From NCBI GenBank assembly GCA_023014485.1, contig JAJOZX010000926.1, positions 735,001 to 799,000 on the forward strand: a DNA stretch of 64,000 bases, given 5' to 3'. This stretch comes from Bathynomus jamesi. Its lineage: Eukaryota; Arthropoda; Malacostraca; Isopoda; Cirolanidae. A program made the position numbers and the translations under genes. Shown here one piece after another: positions 1-10,126 of the stretch; position 1 is the first letter of the stretch, and every line of letters starts with the position of its first letter. The notes under the pieces were generated by a model that was given only the letters and a program-made list of their open reading frames with translations, was not told where the DNA came from and made no database searches.

Positions 1-149
1 AATTATAGTCTCACTGGCTTGTTCTCGATTTCATAAAATCGTATGCGATTTTGTGCACGAGTGACACAACTAGATATAAGCTTATTAAGTAAGTTTTCCT
101 TACACGATACAACTTTAAATTTTATAATAACTAGTACAGTTCCCGTTAC

Positions 150-470
150 TTCGCTGACGGTTAGACAGGCTAAACTACAAAAAAAGAACCCAGCCGTGAA
201 AATTTTGAGCTTCAATTGTGTCAACATTTCTGAATCTGGTATCTCCCAAAACCTCCTCACCCCCATTCATACAACTTGGGGGCTAACCCCCTCCCCCATT
301 ACCCCACCCATCCCCCATTGCTAAACTACAGAAAAGAACAGTCATGAAAATCTTGAGCTTCACATTGCCGCCCGTAATACAATTTCTGAATTTTTTTCTC
401 ACAATTTCTGAAAGTATGACGGACAGACGGACAGCTCTCTTATTATAATATAATATATATAGATAATAAT
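150..470. repeat. Imperfectly duplicated ~150-bp repeat unit
   Basis: A motif beginning GCTAAACTACA, followed by AAGAAC, a GTGAAAAT-type stretch, TTGAGCTTCA and CATTTCTGAAT, occurs near 170 and again near 320. The second copy runs into a GACGGACAGACGGACAGC tract and an AT-rich end. Identity is only moderate. The family is not recognised and no reading frame is convincing. Confidence 0.4.
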
Positions 471-1109
471 AATAATAAAGATACAAAACAAAGTCGAAGC
501 CACAAAAAAATACAGATAAAAATAAATAAGCTCTCAAATAACTAAAGAATATATACTAAGTATTATTACTCCTTTCCTGCTTGACATTAACTACCTAAAT
601 GTTGACGTTTAGGGCGGAGCTACCTGGCTGGCGAAACATAAGTAAAATGTATTAATAATAGATGCATTCTGGGTTCAGGTCCAATTTTAAGTTTAAATTG
701 TCCCTAAAAGACACTTGTTAACCTAAAAAAATATACTGAAAAAATATACAAACTAGTTTTTACTCTAAAACTATATACCTGTTATGAAGTATGTCCTTAC
801 ATTATTATAATTTTTTAGAGCAGTACTCCGAGCCAGAAATTGGTCTGTTTGTGACGTCAAATGTAAACAAAGAGGTGTTTTCAAAGCCTACTTCTTGTGT
901 CGCATTAATTTCTCTTTTGAAGCATCACCAACAGAAGAAAATTCAACTTGCGCAGTTTGATGAACATAAGGTAGTTAATGAACTTATTTTAAAAAATCAC
1001 TATTTTTGTAAAGCGGACCATATATCAAAAGTTATTTTAATATTATAAAAAAAATAGTTTAACGTCAGACACGTTTTTATATATCAAAATAAATCAATAG
1101 GCGTCTCTA
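471..1109. other. No recognisable gene
   Basis: AT-rich sequence. The only notable open frame runs from 791 to 1048 on the plus strand (85 codons, ATG start, no recognised domain, no homologous copy elsewhere in the window). It is longer than its neighbours but could arise by chance, so it is not called as a gene. Confidence 0.4.
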
Positions 1110-1460
1110 AAGGAATTCATTGCCTGAATAGCCTGGTGCAGGGGTTCTTAACCTCTGGGTCGCGACCCAAACTTGGGTCATTAAATTGTCATTTATCATT
1201 TATTTATGTTATCCCTAATCATTTTAATATTATTATTTATTTTATTATATATTACGAGTGAATTGTTTGAAGGCATTGGTCGGCGAGCTAGCCCCGAGTC
1301 CAGAATTTGGATCGCAGCCTAAAAAGGTTAAAAACCCCTGGCCTAGTAGCTGAAAATCTGAAGCGCACAGGTTCGAGTCACGAGTAGGTGAAATTTTGTT
1401 TTCTCTGGCAGAAAGCAGAGGGGGTGCTGTGCCGGGGGAGCCATGGCCTCCCAATACGTT
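1110..1460 (+). repeat. Possible tRNA-derived SINE split by a MITE
   Basis: After the MITE at 1139-1340, the sequence GCCTAGTAGC (box A-like) is followed about 30 bases later by GGTTCGAGTCAC, close to the Pol III box B consensus GGTTCGANNCC. Removing the MITE and one copy of its duplication rejoins the box A region. The body downstream is not recognised. This could instead be a decayed tRNA pseudogene. Confidence 0.4.
1139..1340. mobile_element. hAT-type MITE (CAGGGGTT termini)
   Basis: The ends are CAGGGGTTCTTAACC and GGTTAAAAACCCCTG, which are inverted repeats with one or two mismatches. The flanks GCCTGGTG (1131-1138) and GCCTAGTA (1341-1348) match at 6 of 8 positions, the size expected of a hAT duplication. 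Internal GGGTCGCGACCC and GGATCGC stretches are subterminal. The element is 202 bp with no coding capacity. It resembles the element inserted in the transposase at 59620. Confidence 0.75.
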
Positions 1461-1979
1461 GGAGGAAGTTGGTACATTTAATATGATCTGTCGGTACACT
1501 GTAATAATTGCTACCTTTGTTACAGAATTAACTTTCGATAACAAAGTAGAGAAGAATAAATTTTGATCACGTGACATGCTGTACAGCAGACACGGACGTG
1601 GAACTGTTATCATCATCATTATTATTATTATATGTGAAGAGGGCCTCAGCTATGTATGTGAGGAACCCCCGCGAGACCTCATGTGTGTGTGGGGGGGGTT
1701 CCCTATTTTTGAGCGGAACGATTAAACGCAGACATCAGTTTTGAGTGAAAAAATGTATTTTGCAACAAAAAATTAACAACAATCAATGGCGACACACAAT
1801 AATCAGTGATACTTCTAAATTTTTCTAACCTTTTCTATATTCTTTTATATTTCTTCATCGGCACTTCTCTTCCACATTTTTTCCTACTTTTTCTAGCCGC
1901 AAAATCGTCAAATATGTCCTCATAACTTAGTTTTCTTCCTACTTTTTTTTTTCAGTGGAAATAATAGCCAGATTTGACA
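1461..1979. other. No recognisable gene
   Basis: This stretch holds a short (ATT)n run near 1605-1630, a (GT)n/G-run near 1685-1700 and AT-rich sequence. No homology to other parts of the window was noticed. Confidence 0.4.
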
Positions 1980-2470
1980 GCCTATCCTGTGACATTGGAG
2001 AACGTAAATAATTTTTTATGAGTTTCACTTTCGAGAATGAGCGAGCATTCTGCTGAAGCAGTGGTAACTGGCATTGTCAGCAATATCCACAGAACCACGA
2101 CTACGTCAGGATAAGTATCAAATAAGGGAATTTTCAGTTCCAAATGGAAAATTTCCTCAAGCACTGAATGGCGTAAAAGCTTTAATTCCTCAAGAAACTC
2201 GGTAGGGTCAATATCTCTGGAAGATGAGTCAGAGTGCAGGATATGCAAGTCATCACAGTTTTTCCTAAGGTCGCTATCCTAATGGATTTAGCCGATGGAA
2301 CGTCAGATAAGCTACTGAAAGAATGCAAAACGGTTTTCATCCGTTCGAATCTTTCCTCAAATGCGGTTGTACAAACATCAGTAACTATCAGGAAAAAGTC
2401 ATTAAATTTTTACTTTGGATCTGTAACTGTTTTATCGGCGACTTCGTGTGAAAAATGCCACTTTTTGCAC
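1980..2470 (-). pseudogene. hAT transposase C-terminal fragment
   Basis: Read on the minus strand, this stretch encodes FNDFFLIVTDVCTTAFEERF, then a spacer, then LLTMPVTTASAECS, the signature of the hAT dimerisation domain at the transposase C-terminus. The usual downstream SFSKLK segment is altered, and frames change at least twice between 2250 and 2470. Only the last third of a hAT transposase is present and no terminal inverted repeat was found. The same signature, better preserved (PVTVASAERSFSRLKLIK), occurs in the ZMYM1-like hAT remnant at 57834-58139. This is a dead remnant; the exact hAT subfamily is uncertain. Confidence 0.7.
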
Positions 2471-2885
2471 TGCACACGACTGTCACCAAACGTAGGTTCC
2501 GCGTTTACTGCAAAAGCCATGATTTGGGTAGTCTCATTGGTTTCATCAAATCCACACCGTCGGTAAACACAGTTGAGCATTACACGTCTGAATCATGTTT
2601 AATACAGCCAACTGCGCGTAGTGAGACAGCAAAACCTTACTGACACGATTAATTTGTATTAGAATTTCGCACGAAATGAGAAGGCATACAAAAAACCTAA
2701 ATGTACACACGAGCTTCATTGAAAACAAGAAAATTAACAGAAAAATCATTCAAAACGATTTTACTACGACTTGAGGGAGAAAGTCCATGAAATAAAAAAA
2801 ATAATGCTGGCCAATGGGGGAGGGGCGCCCTGTTTGTTGGTGGTGTCTTTTGATTTCAACGTGTGTGTGTGTGTGTGACGAATAT
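2471..2885. other. No recognisable gene
   Basis: Anonymous sequence ending in a short (GT)n tract at about 2861-2876. Part of it may be the decayed upstream portion of the hAT fragment to its left, but no motif supports this. Confidence 0.35.
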
Positions 2886-3005
2886 CACAATTAAACACGT
2901 GAAATAAATAAATGATGCACACTCACAAGGAAACATGAAAAGTGATTCGAAGTGCTTTAGCACCTCGTCAGGTTTCTGGAGAGCTAAAGATTTTGGAGTG
3001 GCTAC
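2886..3005 (-). mobile_element. Penelope-type terminal fragment with hammerhead-like core
   Basis: On the minus strand CTGACGA (2965-2971) fits the hammerhead core CUGANGA. It is followed by a GTGC-TAAA-GCAC hairpin and then CGAA. The flanking CACGTG plus AAATAAAT and TTTCCTTGTG motifs recur at the Penelope-derived termini near 18560-18740 and 21110-21240. The GAAA box here is degraded to GAAU, so cleavage activity is doubtful. Confidence 0.5.
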
Positions 3006-3281
3006 CTCAGAGCCCTGACGTTATCCCACCGAAAACAAATATAGCTTAGGAGAAACAAAGAAACGTAAAATCATTATAGGGTGTTCTACAGACGATCTGT
3101 AGTGACATCCCTGAAGCTTATTTAGAAAAACGTGTCTTTGGTGCCAAACAGATGTTCTGATATTATTAAGATTTACCTAAATGTTTTTAGGAAGTGTGTT
3201 TTTTAAGTAGAAATAATATGTTACAATTTAAATTTGTACAAAATAAGATTATATAATCAATATTTTGTATATTCGCTCCTC
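3006..3281. other. No recognisable gene
   Basis: AT-rich sequence with no motif recognised. Confidence 0.35.
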
Positions 3282-3862
3282 GCCTTAAGGAAATGTCATC
3301 ACCCGCAAAATTATACCAAAATGCATTTTTTTCTACTAGTATTTGATGTGATTTACGCAAATCTGATATTCATTTGCTGTGTAAATGAGCCGAAATCCAT
3401 TACTAACCGAACCTAATAACATAAATCTTACCTCAGTATTGTTCAGTTGGATGGTAAACTTCAGCTATTATCCTTAAAAATGTATGGAGGACTGGTTGAT
3501 GGTCACTATCGTTTGCCAAGAAAAGGTATCTGGCGAAATACTGCTCGTAGTGGTGGTAATTACGATTACCTGAGCGTAAAACCCAAAATTTAATGTCCTT
3601 CCACAAGCGCTCTATATTCTAGGTTAGGTTAAGTTCACCAAAATGCTTTTTTATAGTCGTATTTGATGTGCTTTACTCAAATCTTATATTTACTTACTGC
3701 GCAATTGAGCCGAAACATTATGATTTTAAATTTCTAATAAAATGGTTTTCGGCTCATTTACACACCAAATGAATATCAGATTTGAATAAATCGCATCAGA
3801 TACGACTATGAGAAAAATGCATTTTGGTATAATTTTGCAGGTGATGACATTTCCTTAAGATT
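3282..3862. repeat. Large inverted repeat with ~115-bp arms
   Basis: The left arm (about 3282-3398) starts TTAAGGAAATGTCATCACC and ends near GTAAATGAGCCGAAA. The right arm (about 3736-3862) is its near-exact reverse complement, ending GGTGATGACATTTCCTTAA. A partial third copy of the arm, in the left-arm orientation, lies at about 3640-3715. No transposase frame lies between the arms and no target duplication was resolved. It is a foldback-type non-autonomous element or a rearranged repeat. Confidence 0.85.
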
Positions 3863-3971
3863 TACCAATATTTCTCTCTTCATTCAATATAATTCTTATT
3901 AGAGTAATATTTCCATTAAATTCAGGTGTCCTCAGACTTATGACCAGTAATATATATAACTACATAGTCTT

Positions 3972-4247
3972 GCTTTCGCTAGAATTTTTCATTCTGATGA
4001 AGGTCAAGTTTGTCACTCCACCTTAGAAGTACAGTTTAACGTGGAATCCGAACCACACCCCACTAGCAGCCCAGCGTCTTAACACTAGGCTACCCAATGT
4101 ACCCATTTATCTACCAACCAATTTTTTTTATTGTGAAAGGTTTAAATAGCTGGGTTTTACTGCACGCCGCCTGCCGTCACCGGGTCTCGATCCCGGGGCT
4201 GATGGATTTGTAGTCAGCGACGCTAACCACTACACCACCGAGGCGCC
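3972..4247 (-). repeat. Dimeric tRNA-derived SINE, copy 1
   Basis: The minus strand starts GCGCCTCGGTGGTGTAGTGG (box A) and has GGATCGAGACC (box B) about 45 bases later. After a linker a second tRNA-like unit follows: a CCTAGTG-like box A, then GTGGTTCGGATTCCACG as box B, then CTGTA and a tail. The whole unit is repeated almost exactly at 18781-19051. It is flanked at its 5' end by (TA)n. It is not a functional tRNA gene because no cloverleaf can be completed. Confidence 0.8.
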
Positions 4248-4255
4248 ATATATTA

Positions 4256-4401
4256 TATATATATATATATATATGGCTCAGGACGGTACAGGATGAGCCG
4301 GGTGTGCCTGGCTATGTGCGATGGGGATCGTAAGAGAGCAACTCGTTCTTTCAGCAGGCCAGACCTAGAGGTGGGGCCTATATATATATATATATATATA
4401 T
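4256..4401. repeat. Two (TA)n tracts flanking a LINE scrap
   Basis: (TA)n runs occur at about 4252-4274 and 4379-4401. The 105 bases between them belong to a LINE 3' end, annotated separately. Confidence 0.9.
4272..4380 (+). mobile_element. LINE 3'-end scrap (same family as 9185-9800)
   Basis: Bases 4275-4378 align with 9700-9790: GGACGGTAC(C)AGATGAG, GTGTGCCTG, GATCG(T/C)AAGA and CAGGCCA blocks appear in the same order. The reading frame gives a TVQDEPGVPGYVRW-like sequence, the C-terminal end of the reverse transcriptase polyprotein of that family. Everything 5' of this is missing. Confidence 0.75.
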
Positions 4402-4575
4402 GCTACGACTCAGAATGGTGCCCTGGAGATACTTTTATGTAATACACAGACCGTGCATGAAACAAGGAACTCTTCTGGGATATTAAATCCACTATAGTTC
4501 GAATACGTAATGGTAAATGACAAATAGTGGTTTTTCTTTAAGAGAGGAAAAACTTCAGTATTTGCTATTATACGG

Positions 4576-4606
<31 letters not shown>

Positions 4607-4803
4607 ACCCTTTCTGCACGGCTACAGATGCGATTTTCTCAAAGTCGTGTACGCCAGGAACATTTTTGCCGGCATCCGCCCTTTGCCGTCTCCTTCCTGG
4701 ATAAAAAATTCCTTTGGACAGGACATGGAGGTGTACATTCCATATTCTTTGTGTACTACTTACGTAAAAAAATCTTGGTTTAAACTTTGTTTTTTTCCTT
4801 TGC
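4402..4803. other. No recognisable gene; (TA)n at 4577-4603
   Basis: The motif ACAGACCGTGCATGAAACA (4447-4465) recurs at 20279 as ACAGACCGTGCATGGAACAG and marks a shared but unidentified repeat. Open frames rich in Tyr-Ile here are translations of the TA tract. Confidence 0.5.
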
Positions 4804-6390
4804 ACAAAGTACCGTCGCCATTCAACTCTTGACTCTCACTCAGCTTATATTTCTGGCCGGAATCGTGCAAAATCTGTTCTTCGACTCGCCAAAAATTCCT
4901 TCATCCGACAAAAATGTGAAAACCTATCTAATTCTAATTCTTCTCGCTCTTTCTGGCACCTAGTCAAGAACCTCTCCAACAACTATCCTACGTCTTGTTT
5001 TTCCCCCCTTTGCCATTCTGACGGCTGAATTGCCGTCTGTTTTCCTGATAAAGCTGAATTCTTCGCTTTCATTCAACCTGTCCCAAAGAAGGGTGACTGT
5101 TCTCAACCCCAAAACTATCGTCCAATTGCTTTGATTTCTTGCCTTTCTAAAGTTTTTGAATCTATCCTTAATAGGAAGATTCTCAAACACCACTCTACTC
5201 ACAATCTTCTTTCAGATCGACAATATGGGTTCCTCAAGGGACGCTTGACTGGCAATCTTCTTGTGTCCATTCTAACTTTTTGGTCATCCTCCTTTCAGGA
5301 TTTCGGTGAAATCTTTGCTATTGCGCTAGACATATTAAAAGCCTTTGACAAAGTCTGGCACAAATCCTTAATTTCGAAACTGCCCTCCTTCGGTTTCTAC
5401 CCTTCTATCTGTACCTTCATCTCTGATTTCCTTTCTGGCCGATCTATAGCTGTGGTTGTAGATGGTCACTCTTCCTCTCCAAAAGCAATTAACAGTGGTA
5501 TTTCTCAGGAATCTGTCCTGTCATCCATTCTCTGCCTTTTATTTATCATTGATCTTTTAAGTCGCACTTCCTGTCCTATCCACTTCTATGCTGATGATTC
5601 CACCCTTCGCTTTTCCACCCACTTCACAAAGCGTCCCTCTCGACAGTTACTCTATGCTTTGCGTAGGACGGCGATGGTGCACCTGACCTATGATCTTTCT
5701 GCTATCTCTGATTGGGGCAGAGAAAACCTCGTGGCTTTCAATGCCTCAAAAACTCAGTTCCTCCATCTGTGTACTCGTCACAATCTTCCACACGACTATC
5801 CCCTTACCTTCAACATACAACTCAATCCTTCCTCTTCTCTTAACATTCTTGGCGTTTCCTTTTCTCGTGATCTTTCTTGGGAAGATCACATATACTTTTT
5901 TTCTAAAACAGTTTCTAAGAGGTTAGGTGTGTTGTACCGGCTCCGCAGTTTTTTCACCCTCACTCACTTGGTGTCTCTGTACAGGGGTTTTGTCCGCCCA
6001 TGTATGGAGTACGCTTTTCATGTGTGGGGTGGCTTAACCCACAGCTCTACTTGACCGGATAGAATCAAAGATTTTTCGTCCCATCAATTCCCCCTCTCTG
6101 ATTGTTTTCAATCCGTCTCTCTTCGCGACTTCGTCGCAATGTTGTCACTCTCTCTTTACTATCGCTATTATAACGGACATTGCTCTTCTGAACTCTAACT
6201 GCATGCCTCCTCCTTTAAGGAGAGCACACAGTATCAGACTTTCGACACTAATTCCTTTTCTGTCCAACTATCTAACGCAAGGGTTAATCGGTATTTTCAA
6301 TCTTTCATTCACTCAACCGGTCAACTTTGGAACAACCTTTTCCCCTCTTCAATCTTTCAAACGTAGTGTTCAGGCATCTCGAAAATTTTC
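4804..6390 (+). pseudogene. Jockey-like reverse transcriptase, broken
   Basis: The longest intact frame is 5131-6054 (307 codons). It contains the RT palm motifs: NYRPIAL-type motif just upstream, ALDILKAFDKVWHKSL (motif A, catalytic Asp), a motif B with QE in place of the usual QG (SGISQESVLSSIL), and HFYADDSTLRF (motif C with both catalytic Asp). A post-RT segment follows: WGRENLVAFNASKTQFLHL, then NILGVSFSRDLSWEDHI and the YRGFVRPCMEYAFHVWGG block. The frame then stops at 6052-6054. Related sequence (CMPPPLRRAHSIRLSTLIPF) continues in a shifted frame to about 6390. In-frame TGA occurs at about 5026 in the upstream linker. The Gly-to-Glu change in motif B and the stops make this copy inactive. 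Confidence 0.85.
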
Positions 6391-6448
6391 TTCTTCTAGG
6401 GGGGCGGGGCCGGGGGTTTGCAAGCATTCGCCTTTGGCCCTTCATTCC

Positions 6449-6452
<4 letters not shown>
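4804..6452 (+). mobile_element. Jockey-clade LINE, 5'-truncated, copy 1
   Basis: This is a non-LTR retrotransposon remnant on the plus strand. Its 3' end (GGGGGTTTGCAAGCATTCGCC, CCTTCATTCCTGCATA) matches the 3' end of the minus-strand copy at 42217-43255, so both were probably primed on related mRNAs. The 3' terminus runs directly into (TA)n. The endonuclease domain is absent. Near 5060-5075 the frame jumps from a pre-RT region (PDKAEFFAF) to IQPVPKKGD, which looks like an internal deletion of the segment between linker and RT start. Confidence 0.85.

Positions 6453-6493
<41 letters not shown>
6453..6493. repeat. (TA)n microsatellite
   Basis: A 40-base TA tract, directly adjoining the LINE 3' end. 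Confidence 0.95.
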
Positions 6494-6497
<4 letters not shown>

Positions 6498-6499
6498 AA

Positions 6500-6930
6500 C
6501 AGTGCCGTGCAAAGAACATTTAAGGGCAGGGGCTCAAGGCACCTCTTTGGGGTTCCGGAATAATTTCACAGCCAGGTGGTACTTAAATATTAAGTGTAAA
6601 TTAAAAAAACATGAAAATTTTAATATGTTGTGTTAATAAGTGCTTAAGTGTTGTAAATGGGACACATTTTTCCCATATACATACTAAGTGTTATAATGGG
6701 GGATGCGTTCCGGAGGCAAATTTTCGGACTCGCTAACTTAAATTAATAGCCTATATAGAAATGTGACCCCCTTTGACAGGAAAGGCCCATTTCTTTTTTC
6801 ACCATACTAAGGCAGGATAAAAAAGTTTACTGTATTCATATACATAAAACGTTACTGAAAAAGAGGCACTTCTGAATCATGGAGGGAAAAGGGCAGCCTC
6901 GTGGCGCCCCCCCTTCTCTGCACGGCCCTG
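6500..6930. mobile_element. hAT-type MITE (CAGNGCCGTGCA termini)
   Basis: The termini are CAGTGCCGTGCAAAG and CTCTGCACGGCCCTG. The flanks TTATTAA(C) at 6493 and 6932 form an 8-bp duplication if the element is shifted by one base, or 7 of 8 if it starts at CAG. G/C-rich subterminal blocks and an AT-rich centre are typical. There is no coding frame. Confidence 0.75.
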
Positions 6931-7064
6931 CTTATTAACAATAAAGTGGTTCGAGTTTGTACTGAAATGTACAAATATTAAACTTAATGAATGCTGAGAA
7001 TTAAATGAGTAAATACGTGGAGGACAAGAGTACAGTGATTCAATAGTATAATAGTAGTACTGCA

Positions 7065-7158
7065 TTAACCCTTTAAGCCCTGAATTTTTTGTAGGGTTGT
7101 TATGAATGCTTGTATTTGAAACGTTAGCAATTTGTACCTTCAGTCCTTAAAGGATTAA
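7065..7158. mobile_element. piggyBac-type mini-MITE with TTAA ends
   Basis: TTAA is followed by CCCTTTAAGCCCTGAA, and the other end is TTCAGTCCTTAAAGGA followed by TTAA. The element is 94 bp including both TTAA copies. TTAA duplication is diagnostic of the piggyBac superfamily. The inverted repeat has a few mismatches. Confidence 0.6.
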
Positions 7159-7422
7159 GATGCAGTAATAGGGATGATAAAATACAATATGTAATAAACA
7201 ATAATAAGTCTACATACGGTATTATATAAAAGATACAGTCCGATATACGGTATTTGAAACACGTTAGAGAGCCTATTTGGTCAGGTTGAGAGTTTGTATG
7301 AAAGGCGTTGGCTATGACAGGAGCCTAATACGACACTGCCAAACACTGTACGCCAAGTGTAGGGTTATAGACACAGAATTTATATGTAAGGCGTAGGCTA
7401 TAGAGCGCGAGAGCCTATGACG

Positions 7423-7523
7423 CAAAGCTGGGCACTTGCGGTTTTTTTTCGGTACTGCGGTACCGGTTTGGTAGTGCGGTAGTACCGCAGTACCGCAAAA
7501 AAAACCGCAAGTGCCCAGCTTTG
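7423..7523. mobile_element. 101-bp near-perfect hairpin MITE
   Basis: The ends CAAAGCTGGGCACTTGCGG and CCGCAAGTGCCCAGCTTTG are exact inverted repeats. The centre (CGGTACTGCGGTACC, GCGGTAGTACCGCAGTACCG) is itself palindromic. The flanks CCTATGACG (7414) and CCTATGAGC (7524) share a 7-bp duplication. The CTGGGCA terminus resembles the 49078-49866 element. Confidence 0.75.
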
Positions 7524-7532
7524 CCTATGAGC

Positions 7533-9160
7533 AAAGATATTTATGCGATGGTGCTTGAAGACGGACTGTGGTTTGAACCTTCACCCGTTATATCTGTTCG
7601 AGGGAAAAAAAAACATTAAAATATTTTTAAGGCTTCTCACGGTATAACCGATGCAGGTGTAAGAAAGCCTTCGTCAGTGTTTTCGAGTGGTTGTAAGTAC
7701 AAAAAATTCACCTCTGAGGGCGAGAACAAAGATGTTTCTGTGGTGTTTGAATGTAGATGCGACATAACCTCCGTCAGAAGAGTAACTTCCTGTTGGTGAT
7801 GCTGAATTCTGACGTAGGTTAGTGCTCTAAGATAAACTCCAGGCATTCCATGACGATGTAGAAGTTTGTACGAGCACTTGAAACGATCCCAAGGTTAACC
7901 TTTTGTGATGTGATTCGATACGAGCTTGAGAAAGTGTTTAAAAGTAAAATCCGAAGGAGGAAATGTTTATGTATTCCTGTGCAGTGAATATTATAATGGT
8001 GTAGTTACAAATTAAATGTTTAAAAATATGATTAAATTTATAGAGAAATATTTCTGTATATGACAGACACCGGTTGGCAGTTATGCTAAGCATAGCCGCT
8101 TCTCTAATTATATTTATTTATAGGAAACATTAATTATCATCCCAATAATTCTCTCTCTCTCCTAATCTAAGGTGGAATGCAGTAAAGAAGGCATTTATAT
8201 ATAAAACCTACAAGTGAAGTCACTTAAATATCTTGTTTTTATTACCCTAATTTCTTAGCAATCCCTTTATAAATATAAAATCAAGTTTAGTGTTTGCCTT
8301 TCTCGGCATCTCCTTAGAAGAACATTCAATCTTCTTGAATGATGAGCTTCTCTCCCCACTGTCTCAACACACTCTGTCCACAGGCAATGACAGATCAGAA
8401 TAAGTTAGGCCTAGCGCGGGGCTAAGCTATTAGCCAGACGATGAATTATAACTTAAAGATTTATTGAATACCGTTGATGGAAAAGTATTCGGGACAAATG
8501 AAGGAGAATTATTTAGTTTGAGTATTTCATAAGGAATTCTAAAGGAATTCATATACTTGGTAAGTTGCATTGAAATTTCTTATATATATATATAATGATA
8601 ATAATAATAATTAATAATAATAGAACTAAAAACTAAAGGTAATCAACTAATCAACTTATAATATACAATGTGACTAAGGACCATTAACTTTATCCAGCAT
8701 TTACTTACCAAACTTCTCAAGCGATACAAATCAACTACTTAAAATTGCTTGTAAACACAGTCTGTATTCCTACGACAACCCGTCTCACCTACTAACTAAA
8801 TCAATACGCTATCAATATCGTCAAACCAACTAACTAACCATTAGGCCAAGTGCACTACCCACAAACTGTCTAGGAAGGTTCATAGCCTTGATGATTGGCT
8901 GTCGCCCAAATATATCGTAGGCTTACAAGTTCAACCCGATTTTATTTATATCACTTGGGATTAAAATACTTAACTTTGTTGTTATGAAGATCAGTATTAC
9001 TTAGAAAAGCTATTTTACTTATTTTTAAATGAGGAGCGTAAACAGACAGCATATTATGCCCTAGAGAGAGAGGAAATTCAGAGACGCAAGAAAGCAATAA
9101 ATTTAGGGGTTATAATGACCAACGGTGCGAAATTCTTAACGCAAATTTAGCGATAAACAA
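7533..9160. other. No recognisable gene
   Basis: About 1.6 kb of AT-rich anonymous DNA with a short (TA)n at 8581-8593 and a (TAA)n-like run at 8600-8625. Open frames are short and show no domain. This may be ancient repeat or unique host DNA. Confidence 0.4.
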
Positions 9161-9184
9161 AGGGGAAAAAAAGGGGGGGGGGGT

Positions 9185-9800
9185 TGCGGGACAGGTATTG
9201 AGAACCTTTAAAAGAAAGGACGAGAGTAATAATTTCCCTGCTGAAAACACTGATCATACCAAAACTTGAATACTGCTCAGTTTTGACGACCCCATACAAA
9301 AAGGAAGAAATTAATAAACTAGAAGAAGTCCGGGGGACTTTCACAGCCAAGATTGATGGCTGCAAAGCACTCAACTACTGGGAAAGACTTCGTAAATTAA
9401 ATTTATATTTATTGGAAAGAAGGAGAGATACACCACAATTTGCACGTGGAAAATAATGGAAAACTGGTACCTAACCTCAAGCAGAACCTGGTAATCATCC
9501 AAACAACAATGGAAAATAAGAAAGATAGAATGTGTAATGTTCTCAAACTAAAGGCCAGACCAAGAACACCCTCAACTGTAAAGGAAAATAGCTTGGTTGT
9601 CAGGGGGGCCAAGACTATTCAACCAACTTCCAAAGGAGATCAGAAACATTACTGGTATCAAAAAAGAAGTCTTCAAAAGAAGACTGGACGCCTGGTTGAG
9701 GACGGTACCAGATGAGTCGAGTGTGCCTGATTAATTATGTGCGGTGGAGATCGCAAGAAAGCAACTCGCTCCTTCACTAGGCCAGGCCAAAAGGTGGGGT
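9185..9800 (+). pseudogene. LINE polyprotein C-terminus (CR1/L2-like)
   Basis: The stretch encodes the post-RT region of a non-LTR retrotransposon. In one frame it gives LLKTLIIPKLEYCSVLTTPY, then EEINKLEEV, then NYWERLRKLNLY and LERRR. After a frame change at about 9425 it continues from 9440 to 9715 with NLKQNLVIIQTTMENKKDR, SLVVRGAKTIQ and a GRLVEDGTR end. Another shift gives a TVPDESSVPD end. The RT domain itself and all sequence 5' are missing, so the copy is 5'-truncated. A second scrap of the same 3' end lies at 4272-4380. Clade assignment between CR1 and L2 is uncertain. Confidence 0.75.
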
Positions 9801-9867
9801 CACTAGCTTGACCTTCGTGTGAAGAGACCAACGCACAGAACTGCTACGACGTTAAGATATGTCAGGC

Positions 9868-10126
9868 TCGTCGCCAGGGGGGGGAATCGGACCCCCCACT
9901 TGAAAGGAAAGGTCCACTTTTGTAACCATATTTATAACTTATGATGTGATATTATAATGTACGAGTATAACATTATTTACTAAATAAACACTTGTATTGT
10001 TTCATTCTTTTTTTTTTAAACTTCACAAACTACTCTAAACTCCCTCCGCAGTTAACTAGATCGTTGCACCAAAAGGTCCGCCTTTCTACAATTTCGCCCC
10101 ACCCCCTTGGGAAGTCCTGGCTACGG
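9868..10126. mobile_element. MITE with CGTNGCCAGG termini
   Basis: The left end CGTCGCCAGGGGGGGG and the right end TTGGGAAGTCCTGGCTACG form imperfect inverted repeats. Subterminal CCCCCCACTTG and CCCCACCCCCTTG blocks and GGTCC(A/G)C pairs are mirrored. The AT-rich centre has no frame. No target duplication was resolved. It lies just after the LINE 3' fragment. Confidence 0.55.

Noticed and set aside
791..1048. 85-codon frame as a host gene exon
   Set aside because: There is no recognised domain, no clear splice sites and no homologue in the window.
9409..9612. Minus-strand frames over the LINE fragment
   Set aside because: They are shadows; the plus strand carries the recognisable LINE protein.
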